Positions 16,862-25,092 of a stretch of DNA of 50,302 nt are shown here, piece by piece. Under the pieces are notes generated by a model. The model searched no databases. It was not told the DNA's origin and saw only the letters and a list, made by a program, of their open reading frames with translations. Within the stretch, counting starts at the first letter, position 1. Each line of letters begins with the position of its first letter. The position numbers and the translations under genes were made by a program. Origin of the DNA: Ruminococcaceae bacterium UBA4871 (GTDB lineage: Bacteria; Bacillota; Clostridia; Oscillospirales; Acutalibacteraceae); the NCBI GenBank assembly GCA_002399445.1, contig DHDR01000019.1:141296-191597 (forward strand), written 5' to 3'.

Positions 16862-18115
16862 GTGATTTGGTATCCTTATGAACAGATGAAAACTATGAAG
16901 CCGCCAATCAAAGTTGAAAGCGCAAAAGGCGTGTATCTTTACACAAAAGATCAGAAGCTTATTGACTCCGTGTCATCGTGGTGGAGCGTGATTCACGGAT
17001 ACTGCCACCCTGTGCTGAATGAAGCTATCAAATCTCAGGTGGACAAATTCTCTCATGTCATGCTCGGTGGTCTTACCCATGAACCTGTGCTGAAGCTTTC
17101 TCAAAAGCTTCAGGAGTGGCTGCCGGGCGATTTAGACTACTGCTTTTTTTCCGACTCCGGCAGCGTAGCAGTAGAAGTTGCGTTAAAAATGGCTATTCAG
17201 TTTAACTCGAACCGCGAAAGTGACAGAAAAACTGCACTTGTGCTTGATAAGGACTGGAAAAACGCCGAGCAAGTACTTGTCGGCAGCAAAAGGAACACGA
17301 TACTTGCACTGAATCACGCCTATCATGGTGACACGTTCATGGCGATGAAGGTCGGCGATGATGAAGATTATCATTTTGCATTTAAAGAGAAAAAAGGTGT
17401 AATCCATATACCAACAAAGCTGCCTGCTCTTGAAGAAGCATTTGAAAAGTACGGTAATAACTTAATATGCTTCATTGTTGAACCACTTTTGCAGGGTGCA
17501 GGCGGGATGCAAATGTATGACATTTCCTTTCTGAAACGCGCGCGGGAACTTTGTGATCAATATGACGTTATATTGATTTTTGATGAAGTTGCAACAGGTT
17601 TTGGCCGCACAGGTAACCGTTTTGTCGCAGACCTTGTCCTTCCTGATATTTTAGTGCTGGGCAAAGCACTAACCGGAGGTTACATTGGCCATGCTGTTAC
17701 GGTTGCAAATCATAAAATCTATAATGGATTTTACAGTGATGATCCAACCCATGCACTTATGCATGGTCCTACATTCATGGGTAATGCTCTAGCATGTACA
17801 GTAGCCTTAAAATCTATTGAACTGTTTGAAAAAGAAGACTACATGTCCAAAATCAAGAAAATTTCAGAAGTTACCAAACGCGAAATGCAGGGATTCTCAG
17901 ACCCTCGAATCAAAGAAGTCCGTATAATGGGTGGATGTGTCTGCATTGAAGTTTATGATTTAAATACGTTAAACGGCTTTCAAGAATTTGCTTATCAGCA
18001 TGGTGTATTCAGCCGTCCGTTCCTGACCTACATGTATGCAATGGTTCCTTATATCATTAAGGAAGACGAACTGGTTCATGTTTTGGATGTTATGAAAGCA
18101 TGGTTTAGGCACTGA
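16862..18115 (+). CDS. bioA: Adenosylmethionine-8-amino-7-oxononanoate aminotransferase
   Basis: A 417-residue class III PLP aminotransferase that makes 7,8-diaminopelargonate from 7-keto-8-aminopelargonate, normally with S-adenosylmethionine as amino donor. Visible: IWYPYEQM and SWWSVIHGYCHP at the N-terminus, LALNHAYHGDTFMAMKVGD, LIFDEVATGFGRTG (PLP-ring Asp), and the PLP-binding Lys at residue 268 in LGKALTGGY. Start is GTG; GGTG at 7 nt or AAGGA at 13 nt may act as Shine-Dalgarno. It is the last gene of the operon. No bioF, bioW, bioC or bioH is nearby, so the early pathway must be elsewhere or absent. Confidence 0.93.
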   Translation: MIWYPYEQMKTMKPPIKVESAKGVYLYTKDQKLIDSVSSWWSVIHGYCHPVLNEAIKSQVDKFSHVMLGGLTHEPVLKLSQKLQEWLPGDLDYCFFSDSGSVAVEVALKMAIQFNSNRESDRKTALVLDKDWKNAEQVLVGSKRNTILALNHAYHGDTFMAMKVGDDEDYHFAFKEKKGVIHIPTKLPALEEAFEKYGNNLICFIVEPLLQGAGGMQMYDISFLKRARELCDQYDVILIFDEVATGFGRTGNRFVADLVLPDILVLGKALTGGYIGHAVTVANHKIYNGFYSDDPTHALMHGPTFMGNALACTVALKSIELFEKEDYMSKIKKISEVTKREMQGFSDPRIKEVRIMGGCVCIEVYDLNTLNGFQEFAYQHGVFSRPFLTYMYAMVPYIIKEDELVHVLDVMKAWFRH

Positions 18116-18130
18116 ATATTTAAAGTCTGA

Positions 18131-18177
18131 AAAAATTGGACAGAATCCGTTTGACTCATGGATTCTGTCCAATTTTT
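18131..18177. terminator. Bidirectional terminator after bioA
   Basis: An 18-bp perfect stem (18131-18148 with 18160-18177) with an 11-nt loop; outer arms are AAAAA/TTTTT so either strand gains a U-run. It ends the biotin operon and overlaps the stop codon of the convergent symporter gene. Confidence 0.9.
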
Positions 18178-19657
18178 AGCGTTTTCCAATATTCTGTGCT
18201 TGCTTTTTCCTGATGGATTTGTGTGATATTTTCAGAAAATCCGGGTGCTTTTTTAGATAATCCATAAAGCGGTTAGTTTCCCCTACTACAACTCCACTTA
18301 AACAGAATAGCGCAATCAGATTAGGAAATGCCATAAGCCCATTTAAAATATCCGCAATAGTCCATACAGCTTTCAAAGTAAGGAATGGCCCAATCAATAC
18401 AGCAATTACGTAAATCCAATTATAAGCAATAACAGCTTTTTTATTTTTGGTCAGGTATTCAACACAGCGTGTACCATAATAATTCCAACCCATAATAGTG
18501 GTAAATGCAAAAAGCGTCAGACATAACATTAAAATAAAAGAAGCAATCTGTGGTGCAAAAAAGAAAGCCTTCTGAAATGCATAGTTTGTAACTGTATATC
18601 CGGCAAGTCCCTTTACTTGATAGGCACCGGATGAAATAATACAAAGTCCTGTAATATTGCAAATCAGAATAGTATCAAAGAAAGTTCCCAGCATGGACAC
18701 CAACCCTTGTTGGGAAGGATACTTAACTTTTCCGGCAGCCGCCGCAATAGGTGCACTTCCCAAGCCAGCTTCATTGGAAAAGATTCCGCGTGCGATACCC
18801 TTTTGAATCGCCAGCGAAACAGTTGCTCCTGTAAAGCCCCCTGCAGCTGCCATTCCATGGAATGCCCCGGAGAAAATCTGCCCGAACGTATTGCTTAGAT
18901 TTGATGCATTAAAGCAAATAACATATAGTCCGCTAAGTATATAAATGAAGAACATTATCGGAATGATTTTTTCTGCAACAGCAGAAATACGCTTTAAGCC
19001 GCCAATAATAATTAACGCAATAAATGCGGTGATAACAAGAGCTGCGATTGCAATTGTCCAAGAATAGCTTTTACCAAAAAGGATAAAAGTATTTGTATTT
19101 TGGGGATCAAAAAAGCTTTGAATACCACTTGTGATACTATTTATCTGTGTCATTGTACCAATACCAAGCAGCCCGGCTAAAGAGCCAAACACAGCAAACA
19201 GAATGGCAAGCCATTTGAAATTATGGCCAAATTTTTCTTTCATACCACGCTCTATATAATAAAATGGACCACCTAGCACGTGGCCTTCCGAATTCACACT
19301 GCGGTACCGCACTGCCAAAGTTGCTTCCGCGTATTTCGTTGCCATTCCAAAACATGCAGCTAACACCATCCAAAACAATGCACCTGGCCCACCAACAGAA
19401 ATTGCTGTGGCAACACCGACAATATTACCTGTGCCAACTGTAGAAGAAAGAGCCGTACAAAGTGCACCGAAACTGGAAACCTCACCTTCTCCACCCTCTT
19501 TTTTCATCATAAGACGGAAGGCCTTCGGCAAATGCCGGAATTGAAGTCCTTTTAATTTCACAGTCAGACCAATACCAACTATAAGAATGAGTGCAATCAG
19601 CGGAATCCCCCAGACCCAATTATCAAGGTGATTAAGAAAATTATTGATACTTTCCAT
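18176..19657 (-). CDS. AGCS-family amino acid:Na+ symporter
   Basis: A 493-residue polytopic membrane protein of the alanine or glycine:cation symporter family, which takes up alanine or glycine (in some members glutamine) with Na+. Family signs: the N-terminal region VGIGLTVKLKGLQFRHLPKA, the strongly conserved ALSSTVGTGNIVGVATAI with GGPGALFWM, then GGPFYYIERGM, and GIARGIFSNEAGLGSAPIAAA. About eleven membrane segments. The ATG has GGAGGAATTT upstream. It is a single-gene unit with its own promoter and a terminator shared with bioA. The substrate cannot be told from sequence alone. Confidence 0.92.
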   Translation of the reverse strand: MESINNFLNHLDNWVWGIPLIALILIVGIGLTVKLKGLQFRHLPKAFRLMMKKEGGEGEVSSFGALCTALSSTVGTGNIVGVATAISVGGPGALFWMVLAACFGMATKYAEATLAVRYRSVNSEGHVLGGPFYYIERGMKEKFGHNFKWLAILFAVFGSLAGLLGIGTMTQINSITSGIQSFFDPQNTNTFILFGKSYSWTIAIAALVITAFIALIIIGGLKRISAVAEKIIPIMFFIYILSGLYVICFNASNLSNTFGQIFSGAFHGMAAAGGFTGATVSLAIQKGIARGIFSNEAGLGSAPIAAAAGKVKYPSQQGLVSMLGTFFDTILICNITGLCIISSGAYQVKGLAGYTVTNYAFQKAFFFAPQIASFILMLCLTLFAFTTIMGWNYYGTRCVEYLTKNKKAVIAYNWIYVIAVLIGPFLTLKAVWTIADILNGLMAFPNLIALFCLSGVVVGETNRFMDYLKKHPDFLKISHKSIRKKQAQNIGKR

Positions 19658-19700
19658 AAATTCCTCCAGAAATATGTCTAATTTTACTTATATATCAGAT

Positions 19701-19729
19701 ATTATATCATATTTTTTACTTTATTGCAA
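19701..19729 (-). promoter_or_regulatory. SigmaA promoter of the AGCS symporter gene
   Basis: On the minus strand TTGCAA (19729-19724), 17-nt spacer, TATAAT (19706-19701), about 45 nt before the ATG. Confidence 0.65.
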
Positions 19730-19742
19730 TAAAGAAAGAGAA

Positions 19743-19940
19743 TTAGGACTTGTCTGCTTCGCCTTGTTGGTAAAGCTGAACGGAGCAAAAATGAATTTGT
19801 GCACAGATTGGACATCCTGCACCTGTACAATGATGTTTTGCATGAGATACTACAAAAGCCGCACATAAAAGAGAAGAAGTCAGAAATAGAGCTATCAGTA
19901 TTCCTGCTATCCGCCGTTTTTTCTGAACAACTTTGCTCAT
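19743..19940 (-). CDS. Small Cys-rich membrane-anchored protein, unknown
   Basis: A 65-residue product with a basic N-terminus (MSKVVQKKRR), one hydrophobic segment (about residues 12-32, possible signal peptide or anchor) and a short exported tail with HAKHHCTGAGCPICAQIHFC: two His pairs and four Cys, a pattern suited to metal or haem binding or disulfides. AAGGA lies 4 nt before the ATG, so it looks translated. No family that I can name with confidence. It stands alone between the symporter gene and rnmV. Role unknown; metal handling is only a guess from the residues. Confidence 0.65.
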   Translation of the reverse strand: MSKVVQKKRRIAGILIALFLTSSLLCAAFVVSHAKHHCTGAGCPICAQIHFCSVQLYQQGEADKS

Positions 19941-20088
19941 GCTGTCCTTACCTTTCCTTAAATAGAATTTCCTGTTTATCGCTGTTAATCTGCAACTACG
20001 GTATTATTTTTATGATAACACACTAAAGATTCTTATTGAGAAAAATACAAAAAAATAAAGATCAGTCCCTCATGAATTCATATGAAAT

Positions 20089-20682
20089 TTAAAATAAATT
20101 TCTGCACAGAGAACAAAAATCGTCATATGTGATAAAACTGTTCAGCACATCAACTAAACTGTTTGAAGAAAGATGTTCCGGCAAATTCAGTGTCTTTTGT
20201 ACGATATGACGTCTGTTCGCACTTTCTTTTCCGCCGGAAAGCCCCAAAAGAAAAAGATCTGTCTTGGTAATCAGACGTCTCTGTACCACAGAGGAAGCAC
20301 TGCTTTCAACTCCTGCTTTTTTCAGACAGTCTCGAAGAATATCCACTGGAATTCCCTCCACTCCCAGTTTTCCCTCTTTTCCGGGAGATGGTTTTCGCTT
20401 TTCTTTTCCGAAAATATCCGGAATATATGCATGCTTGATTTTTTGGGGATCTATTGCGCTTTTTAAGAAATTCCGTATTAAAAAGCCTGCAGAATCGCTG
20501 TCTGTTAAAATCAATAGGCCGCGGCTGTCTGCAAGGCGGCGTAGCAATTCCAGTTGCTCTTTGTTCCGAAAAATTTGAAAACCGTGTGTTTCGAGAATCA
20601 GTCCGTCAATAAGAGAAGACAGTTTAATCTTGTCGTACTTTCCTTCTACGACTACCGCTTCTTTAATTTTTAATTTCGTCAC
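20089..20682 (-). CDS. rnmV: Ribonuclease M5-like Toprim protein
   Basis: A 197-residue protein with an N-terminal Toprim domain: VVVEGKYDKIKL (catalytic Glu) and LILTDSDSAGFLIR (metal-binding Asp-x-Asp), followed by a C-terminal region of the DUF4093 type (about residues 125-195). RNase M5 matures the 5S rRNA precursor in Firmicutes. The start is GTG and overlaps the holA stop (GTGA), with AGGAG just upstream inside holA, so translation is coupled. The fit to RNase M5 is good through the Toprim part. Confidence 0.8.
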   Translation of the reverse strand: MTKLKIKEAVVVEGKYDKIKLSSLIDGLILETHGFQIFRNKEQLELLRRLADSRGLLILTDSDSAGFLIRNFLKSAIDPQKIKHAYIPDIFGKEKRKPSPGKEGKLGVEGIPVDILRDCLKKAGVESSASSVVQRRLITKTDLFLLGLSGGKESANRRHIVQKTLNLPEHLSSNSLVDVLNSFITYDDFCSLCRNLF

Positions 20683-21734
20683 GCACTTTTCTCCTCTCCA
20701 TTGGCAATGAGCATCAGGCGTGCAAGAGTTTGCTCCAAAATTAATTCACTGTCTGTTCGGGAAGATTTTAAATTTAAATCTGCCTGCAGCAAAACATCCA
20801 GACTTATTCGTAACATTTGGGTAGAAAGATGATGTATGTTTTTCTCCGCATTTGTCAAACGAAATTCGCGGCGCCTATATTCCTCAAAATGGCTGGCAGG
20901 TTCCAATGCAGTTTCACCACTCTGCAGAGCCGTACGAACGCGGTACATATCCACATAAGCGCTTGATAAAGCTGCAAGGATACGGACCGGCTGCTCATTC
21001 TGTTCCAAAAGCTGCCCAAGGATTCGATAAGCTTGCTCATGACGCCCAGCCAGCAGTGCTTTACTAAGGTCATAGATGCGCGCTTCAAGATTTCGGGTAA
21101 CTAGCCTGTCAACCGTTTCTGCCGTAATTTCCCCGCTGCCTGTATAGGCACAAACCTTTTCCAGTTCGTTCAGCAGCGCAGTCATGTCATCTCCCACATA
21201 GCGAAAAATGCGGTTAGCTTCCGGTCTGGCTAAATGGCAGCCGCGTTTGCCCGCCATAGTCATCAGCATTTTTTCTAAATCGGATTGTGTGCGGCGGGGG
21301 CAGTAAAGACAAGTACCGCACTCTTTGCAAATCGCATAAATTTCTTTCCATTTCTTTTCTTTTTGAATCGGCGGTTTACTGACAGCAAAATACAAAACCA
21401 AAACAGTTGTTTCCGGTACATCTTGCAGCAATTCTTTTAGTTTTCTGTTTTCGGAGGGACTTCGGCTGTCCAACGTTAAATCGGATACAGCTACACATTT
21501 CCGCCGTGCCATAAATGGAAGTGCCTGTACGGCGTCATTCAAAGAATCCGCAGAGACATCACCTGAAAAATGCTGGGAATTAAAGTCCAAAAATTTTTTT
21601 CCGGCTGCCTTTTGAATCAGCCGCCGTGCCCAAGTAGAAACCATGTAGTTTTCTTCCCCATAAAGAAAATACACACCGGAAAGCGTATCTGCCGCAATTT
21701 GCTTTTTTAATTCTGATTCTCGGATTTCTGCCAT
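20679..21734 (-). CDS. holA: DNA polymerase III delta subunit
   Basis: A 351-residue clamp-loader delta subunit that opens the sliding clamp. The family N-terminus is visible (GVYFLYGEENYMVSTWARRLIQ), then ALPFMARRKCVAVSDL, the RYVGDDMTALLNELEKVCAYTG lid region and C-terminal helical domain with LLEQNEQPVRILAALSSAYVDMYRV. The ATG at 21734 overlaps the comEC stop by one base (TGATG) and has GGAGG 8 nt upstream; a TTG one codon earlier is less well placed. comEC-holA is a frequent neighbour pair in Firmicutes. Confidence 0.9.
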   Translation of the reverse strand: MAEIRESELKKQIAADTLSGVYFLYGEENYMVSTWARRLIQKAAGKKFLDFNSQHFSGDVSADSLNDAVQALPFMARRKCVAVSDLTLDSRSPSENRKLKELLQDVPETTVLVLYFAVSKPPIQKEKKWKEIYAICKECGTCLYCPRRTQSDLEKMLMTMAGKRGCHLARPEANRIFRYVGDDMTALLNELEKVCAYTGSGEITAETVDRLVTRNLEARIYDLSKALLAGRHEQAYRILGQLLEQNEQPVRILAALSSAYVDMYRVRTALQSGETALEPASHFEEYRRREFRLTNAEKNIHHLSTQMLRISLDVLLQADLNLKSSRTDSELILEQTLARLMLIANGEEKSA

Positions 21735-23947
21735 CAATCATTCCTCCTTATCCGAATCGTACTGCCTGACGGTTCCAGCACAAGATCTTTCCCACTGCCA
21801 AGTATAACAGGCAGTCCACGACTTTGGACTGAATACTGCTTTAACGAATGAGGATAATCACACAAAACTGTCATCGGAGTCTGCAGAACCGCACTTTGTT
21901 TGGGAAGTTCCCCACAGATTAAAATTTGTGTGCTCTGCATATCAACAGGCATCTGTGTGAAATCGGCATCTTCACCACAAAGCAAAAGCGAAAGATGATT
22001 CATTTTCAGATTAGCGGCACCATTTTCACAGGTAATCAATACAGAACGCTGCCATAAAGACATTTGTGCCTGCATGCCTGCCGAAATACAGCTTCCCGCA
22101 TAAGGAAGGGATGCTTCCAAAGAACCATCCAGCACTGTCCCCGCAGGCAAAATGACTTTATCCGGATGCCAGTCGCTGATAATCTTTGCTGCCTGCTGAC
22201 ATTCGTGATTTGAAAGGCTGAGCAGCACCGCAGCATCAAGATGCCCAACTCCGCATCGGCGCAGGATATGTTCTGTTTTCCAGCTTTCCGCCCCAAAACC
22301 GACAGCTGCCCCATGACCGGCAAAACTGACAACAGCACTTACGCCTTCCCCACTGGCTGCAATTGTAACTTTCAGTCTTTTTGCATCCACCTGATAAATA
22401 AAAAGGTTAAGCAGCAGAAGCACGGCAGAAAGCATCGCTGTCAGCTGCAGGGGCAGTTTTTGATGTCTGCAACAAAGGAGACAAGCTATTCCCAGCAAAA
22501 ACAAAGTACAGGCAAGCCAAAGCGGTACGAAACAATAATCTGTCGGAATCTTGGCAAGTGGAAAAGTGGAACACCACTGTGTGCTGAGGATTAACCATCG
22601 CGCCAAAGCATCGGTAAGATTCCATGCAAGAGAAGCCACAGGTGTTAAGAAGGGGAACAAGCTAAGCAATGCCGCGGCAAAGCCTGTGTAAATCATCCAC
22701 GACGAGGGTGTCAGCACCAACAGATTTGCAAAGGGTGAAACCAAAGAAATTTCATTAAAAGCCAGCAGAGAAACAGGAAGCGTAAACAACATTGCGGAAA
22801 GTGACATCATTATGGTGCCCAATATGAGTTCTGTGAATTTTCGTGTCATCCATTTCTTTTTTCTAAAAAGGAATGGCTTCACAGGAGCCATACAAACAAT
22901 GATACCCAGAGTCGCTGAAAAACTGAGAATCAGGCTGATGTCGGCCGCCGCATAGGGGTTAAACAGACACAGCACAAGTACAGACAGCCCTAATGAATTA
23001 AGACTATCTGCTTTGCGGCGAAAACAATCTCCTGAAAGCAGCAGCAGATACATCATGCCACTCCGTGAAACTGAAGGTGAAAAACAGGTCACCCCCATAA
23101 AAAGTACAACACCTATACCCGCCAGCACCGAACGAAGTCTTTTGGGAATTGGAAACAGTCCCAGCATCAAAAGGAACATCTGTGCGACCGTGGACATATG
23201 CAGACCGGAAACGCACAGCAAATGAGAAACGCCAGCCCCGCGGAAAGCATCCCGAACAGTATCAGGAACTGCCTGCTTTTCTCCGACAAGCACTCCGCTC
23301 ACCAAAGTATCTTCCGGTGACGGCAGATGTTCTAAAAAGCTGTCCAGTAATTTGCGGCGGATCGTGTATGGCAGTCTCTGCAGCAAAGGAATTTCAGTTG
23401 CATGGATACTGCATGGCATAAAGTCATAGAAATAGCCCTGCAAAACAATGCCGTCTGCTAAGAGCTGATTTTTTCGAGAAAAATAATCATTTCCTTCTGG
23501 CAATGCTAAGTGAAATGTACCGGTAACCCTGTCAAACTGGTCAGCAGAAAAAGTTTCTCCGGAAGAAAACTGCACTTTTTTACCCGCTAATGGTGTATTC
23601 GATTGGTTATTGCAAGTTTCCACCCGAAGTATGAATTTTGCTTTTCCATTAGAATAATCCGGCGCTTCAGATAAAATTCCGGAAAGGCGTACCGTTCTCC
23701 CAGAATATTTATTGGCCTGCAGCAGTTGCTGACTACTAAGGAAAAAGAGGATACAGGAAGCAGCAGCTGTAAATGCCGCTGCACACAACACATACGATTT
23801 CAAACCCTTCCGATGTACCAGCAAGAGCAGAAATCCTGTTGCCAAACAAGCTGTACCCAATATCAGTGCCCATTCCGCTCCCAGAAAAATAGAAACCGCC
23901 TGTGCCAGCAGATATGTAAAACCTACCAACGCAAGCGGTCTTTTCAT
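21734..23947 (-). CDS. comEC: ComEC/Rec2-type DNA uptake channel
   Basis: A 737-residue membrane protein that carries single-stranded DNA across the membrane in natural transformation. N-terminal membrane segments and a DUF4131/OB-like domain (about residues 1-190), then the Competence membrane domain (about 210-480) with GVSHLLCVSGLHMSTVAQM and FSPSVSRSGMMYLLLL, and a C-terminal beta-lactamase-like domain (about 510-737). That last domain lacks the usual HxHxDH motif: the corresponding stretch reads LLSLSNHECQQAAKII, so it is probably not a metal nuclease. Start ATG has GGTGATTTAG upstream. A ComEA protein is encoded at 46.0 kb; pilus genes are not in view. Confidence 0.88.
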   Translation of the reverse strand: MKRPLALVGFTYLLAQAVSIFLGAEWALILGTACLATGFLLLLVHRKGLKSYVLCAAAFTAAASCILFFLSSQQLLQANKYSGRTVRLSGILSEAPDYSNGKAKFILRVETCNNQSNTPLAGKKVQFSSGETFSADQFDRVTGTFHLALPEGNDYFSRKNQLLADGIVLQGYFYDFMPCSIHATEIPLLQRLPYTIRRKLLDSFLEHLPSPEDTLVSGVLVGEKQAVPDTVRDAFRGAGVSHLLCVSGLHMSTVAQMFLLMLGLFPIPKRLRSVLAGIGVVLFMGVTCFSPSVSRSGMMYLLLLSGDCFRRKADSLNSLGLSVLVLCLFNPYAAADISLILSFSATLGIIVCMAPVKPFLFRKKKWMTRKFTELILGTIMMSLSAMLFTLPVSLLAFNEISLVSPFANLLVLTPSSWMIYTGFAAALLSLFPFLTPVASLAWNLTDALARWLILSTQWCSTFPLAKIPTDYCFVPLWLACTLFLLGIACLLCCRHQKLPLQLTAMLSAVLLLLNLFIYQVDAKRLKVTIAASGEGVSAVVSFAGHGAAVGFGAESWKTEHILRRCGVGHLDAAVLLSLSNHECQQAAKIISDWHPDKVILPAGTVLDGSLEASLPYAGSCISAGMQAQMSLWQRSVLITCENGAANLKMNHLSLLLCGEDADFTQMPVDMQSTQILICGELPKQSAVLQTPMTVLCDYPHSLKQYSVQSRGLPVILGSGKDLVLEPSGSTIRIRRND

Positions 23948-23966
23948 CCTAAATCACCCGTTTTTC

Positions 23967-24533
23967 TCAATCCTTTGGGAACAAAGGCAGAGGCTCCAGA
24001 AAAGTAATGTCCTTACGATTCTGTGCATCCCCTTCCGCCAATACGGCAGCGCGGCCGACAATGTTTCCACCAAATTGATGAACAAGCCGCTCCATAGCAG
24101 ACAGAGACTCCCCTGTACTGATAACATCGTCCACAATCAAAACCCGTTTCCCTTGAAGGCCCTTATAATCGTCCTCTGCCAGATAAAGCTCCTGAATATG
24201 GTCGGTTGTAATGGATTTTACCTGCACATGAATCGGATTCCGCATATATGCTTTCACACTTTTGCGGGCAACAATATACTTGCCACAACCCTGACGGGCC
24301 ATCTCATAACAAAGCGGGATTCCTTTTGTTTCTGCTGTCACAAGTACATCGTGTTCCGGACAGTGTTTCAGCAGTTCTGCCGCGCTTGCCTTTGTAATCT
24401 CAACATCTCCCAGCATCACAAAGCCGGCAATATCCAACTTGTCGCTAACCGGACAAATTGGCAGATCGCGTTCACAGCCTGCTATCGTCATATGATAGTA
24501 CTTTAAGCCATCAATTGTTTTTATTTGATTCAC
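23967..24533 (-). CDS. Phosphoribosyltransferase family protein
   Basis: A 188-residue type I phosphoribosyltransferase with the PRPP-binding loop RVLIVDDVISTGES (about residues 130-143) and upstream ETKGIPLCYEMARQ. The layout resembles adenine or xanthine phosphoribosyltransferases used in purine salvage, but the base specificity is not clear. Start is GTG with AGAAAGG about 10 nt upstream. It lies between comEC (19 nt downstream) and the HIT gene (59 nt upstream) on the same strand. Confidence 0.85.
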   Translation of the reverse strand: MNQIKTIDGLKYYHMTIAGCERDLPICPVSDKLDIAGFVMLGDVEITKASAAELLKHCPEHDVLVTAETKGIPLCYEMARQGCGKYIVARKSVKAYMRNPIHVQVKSITTDHIQELYLAEDDYKGLQGKRVLIVDDVISTGESLSAMERLVHQFGGNIVGRAAVLAEGDAQNRKDITFLEPLPLFPKD

Positions 24534-24592
24534 AAAAAACCGGCCTTTCTACTTACTATAAATAATTTGTTTTGAAGAATAGAACTTTTCCG

Positions 24593-24931
24593 TCAGCCGG
24601 GAGGCCATGCCATGGGCCGTCCGCCCAAAAGATGAAAATGCATATGTTTAACAGTTTGTCCGCCATCTTCGCCTATATTGCTGACAATCCGCCAGCCTTT
24701 TTCAAGGTGATTTTCTTTGGCAAGTTTTGCAGCGACTTCAAAAATATGTGCAACAATGGAGCTGTTTTCCGGTGTAACTTCTGCGACAGAAGTAATATGC
24801 TCACGCGGAATAATTAATAAATGCACAGGGGCCTGCGGCTCCAAATCTTTGAAGGCAACGCAAAGATCATCTTCATACACACGCGTACTTGGAATTTCAC
24901 CCGAAGCGATTTTACAAAATACGCAATCCAT
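24593..24931 (-). CDS. hinT: HIT-family nucleotide hydrolase (HinT-like)
   Basis: A 112-residue histidine-triad protein. It begins CVFCKIASGEIPS with a zinc-binding CxxC, continues with LEPQAPVHLLIIPREHI and ends with the triad HMHFHLLGG. HinT enzymes hydrolyse purine phosphoramidates such as AMP-lysine. GGAGGG is 5 nt before the ATG. Between alaS and the phosphoribosyltransferase on the same strand. Confidence 0.92.
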   Translation of the reverse strand: MDCVFCKIASGEIPSTRVYEDDLCVAFKDLEPQAPVHLLIIPREHITSVAEVTPENSSIVAHIFEVAAKLAKENHLEKGWRIVSNIGEDGGQTVKHMHFHLLGGRPMAWPPG

Positions 24932-25092
24932 TCTTTTCCCTCCTTTTCTAAAAAAATTAACGCGTTTACAATATTGCGGAACTTACAAAAAGCTTTGCAG
25001 AAGCACCCCTGCTAAAATGCATGGATACTGCAACAAAGCCTGTTACTTATTCATTATAAGCGTTTCTCCCACATTACGCAAGAGATGAAAAT

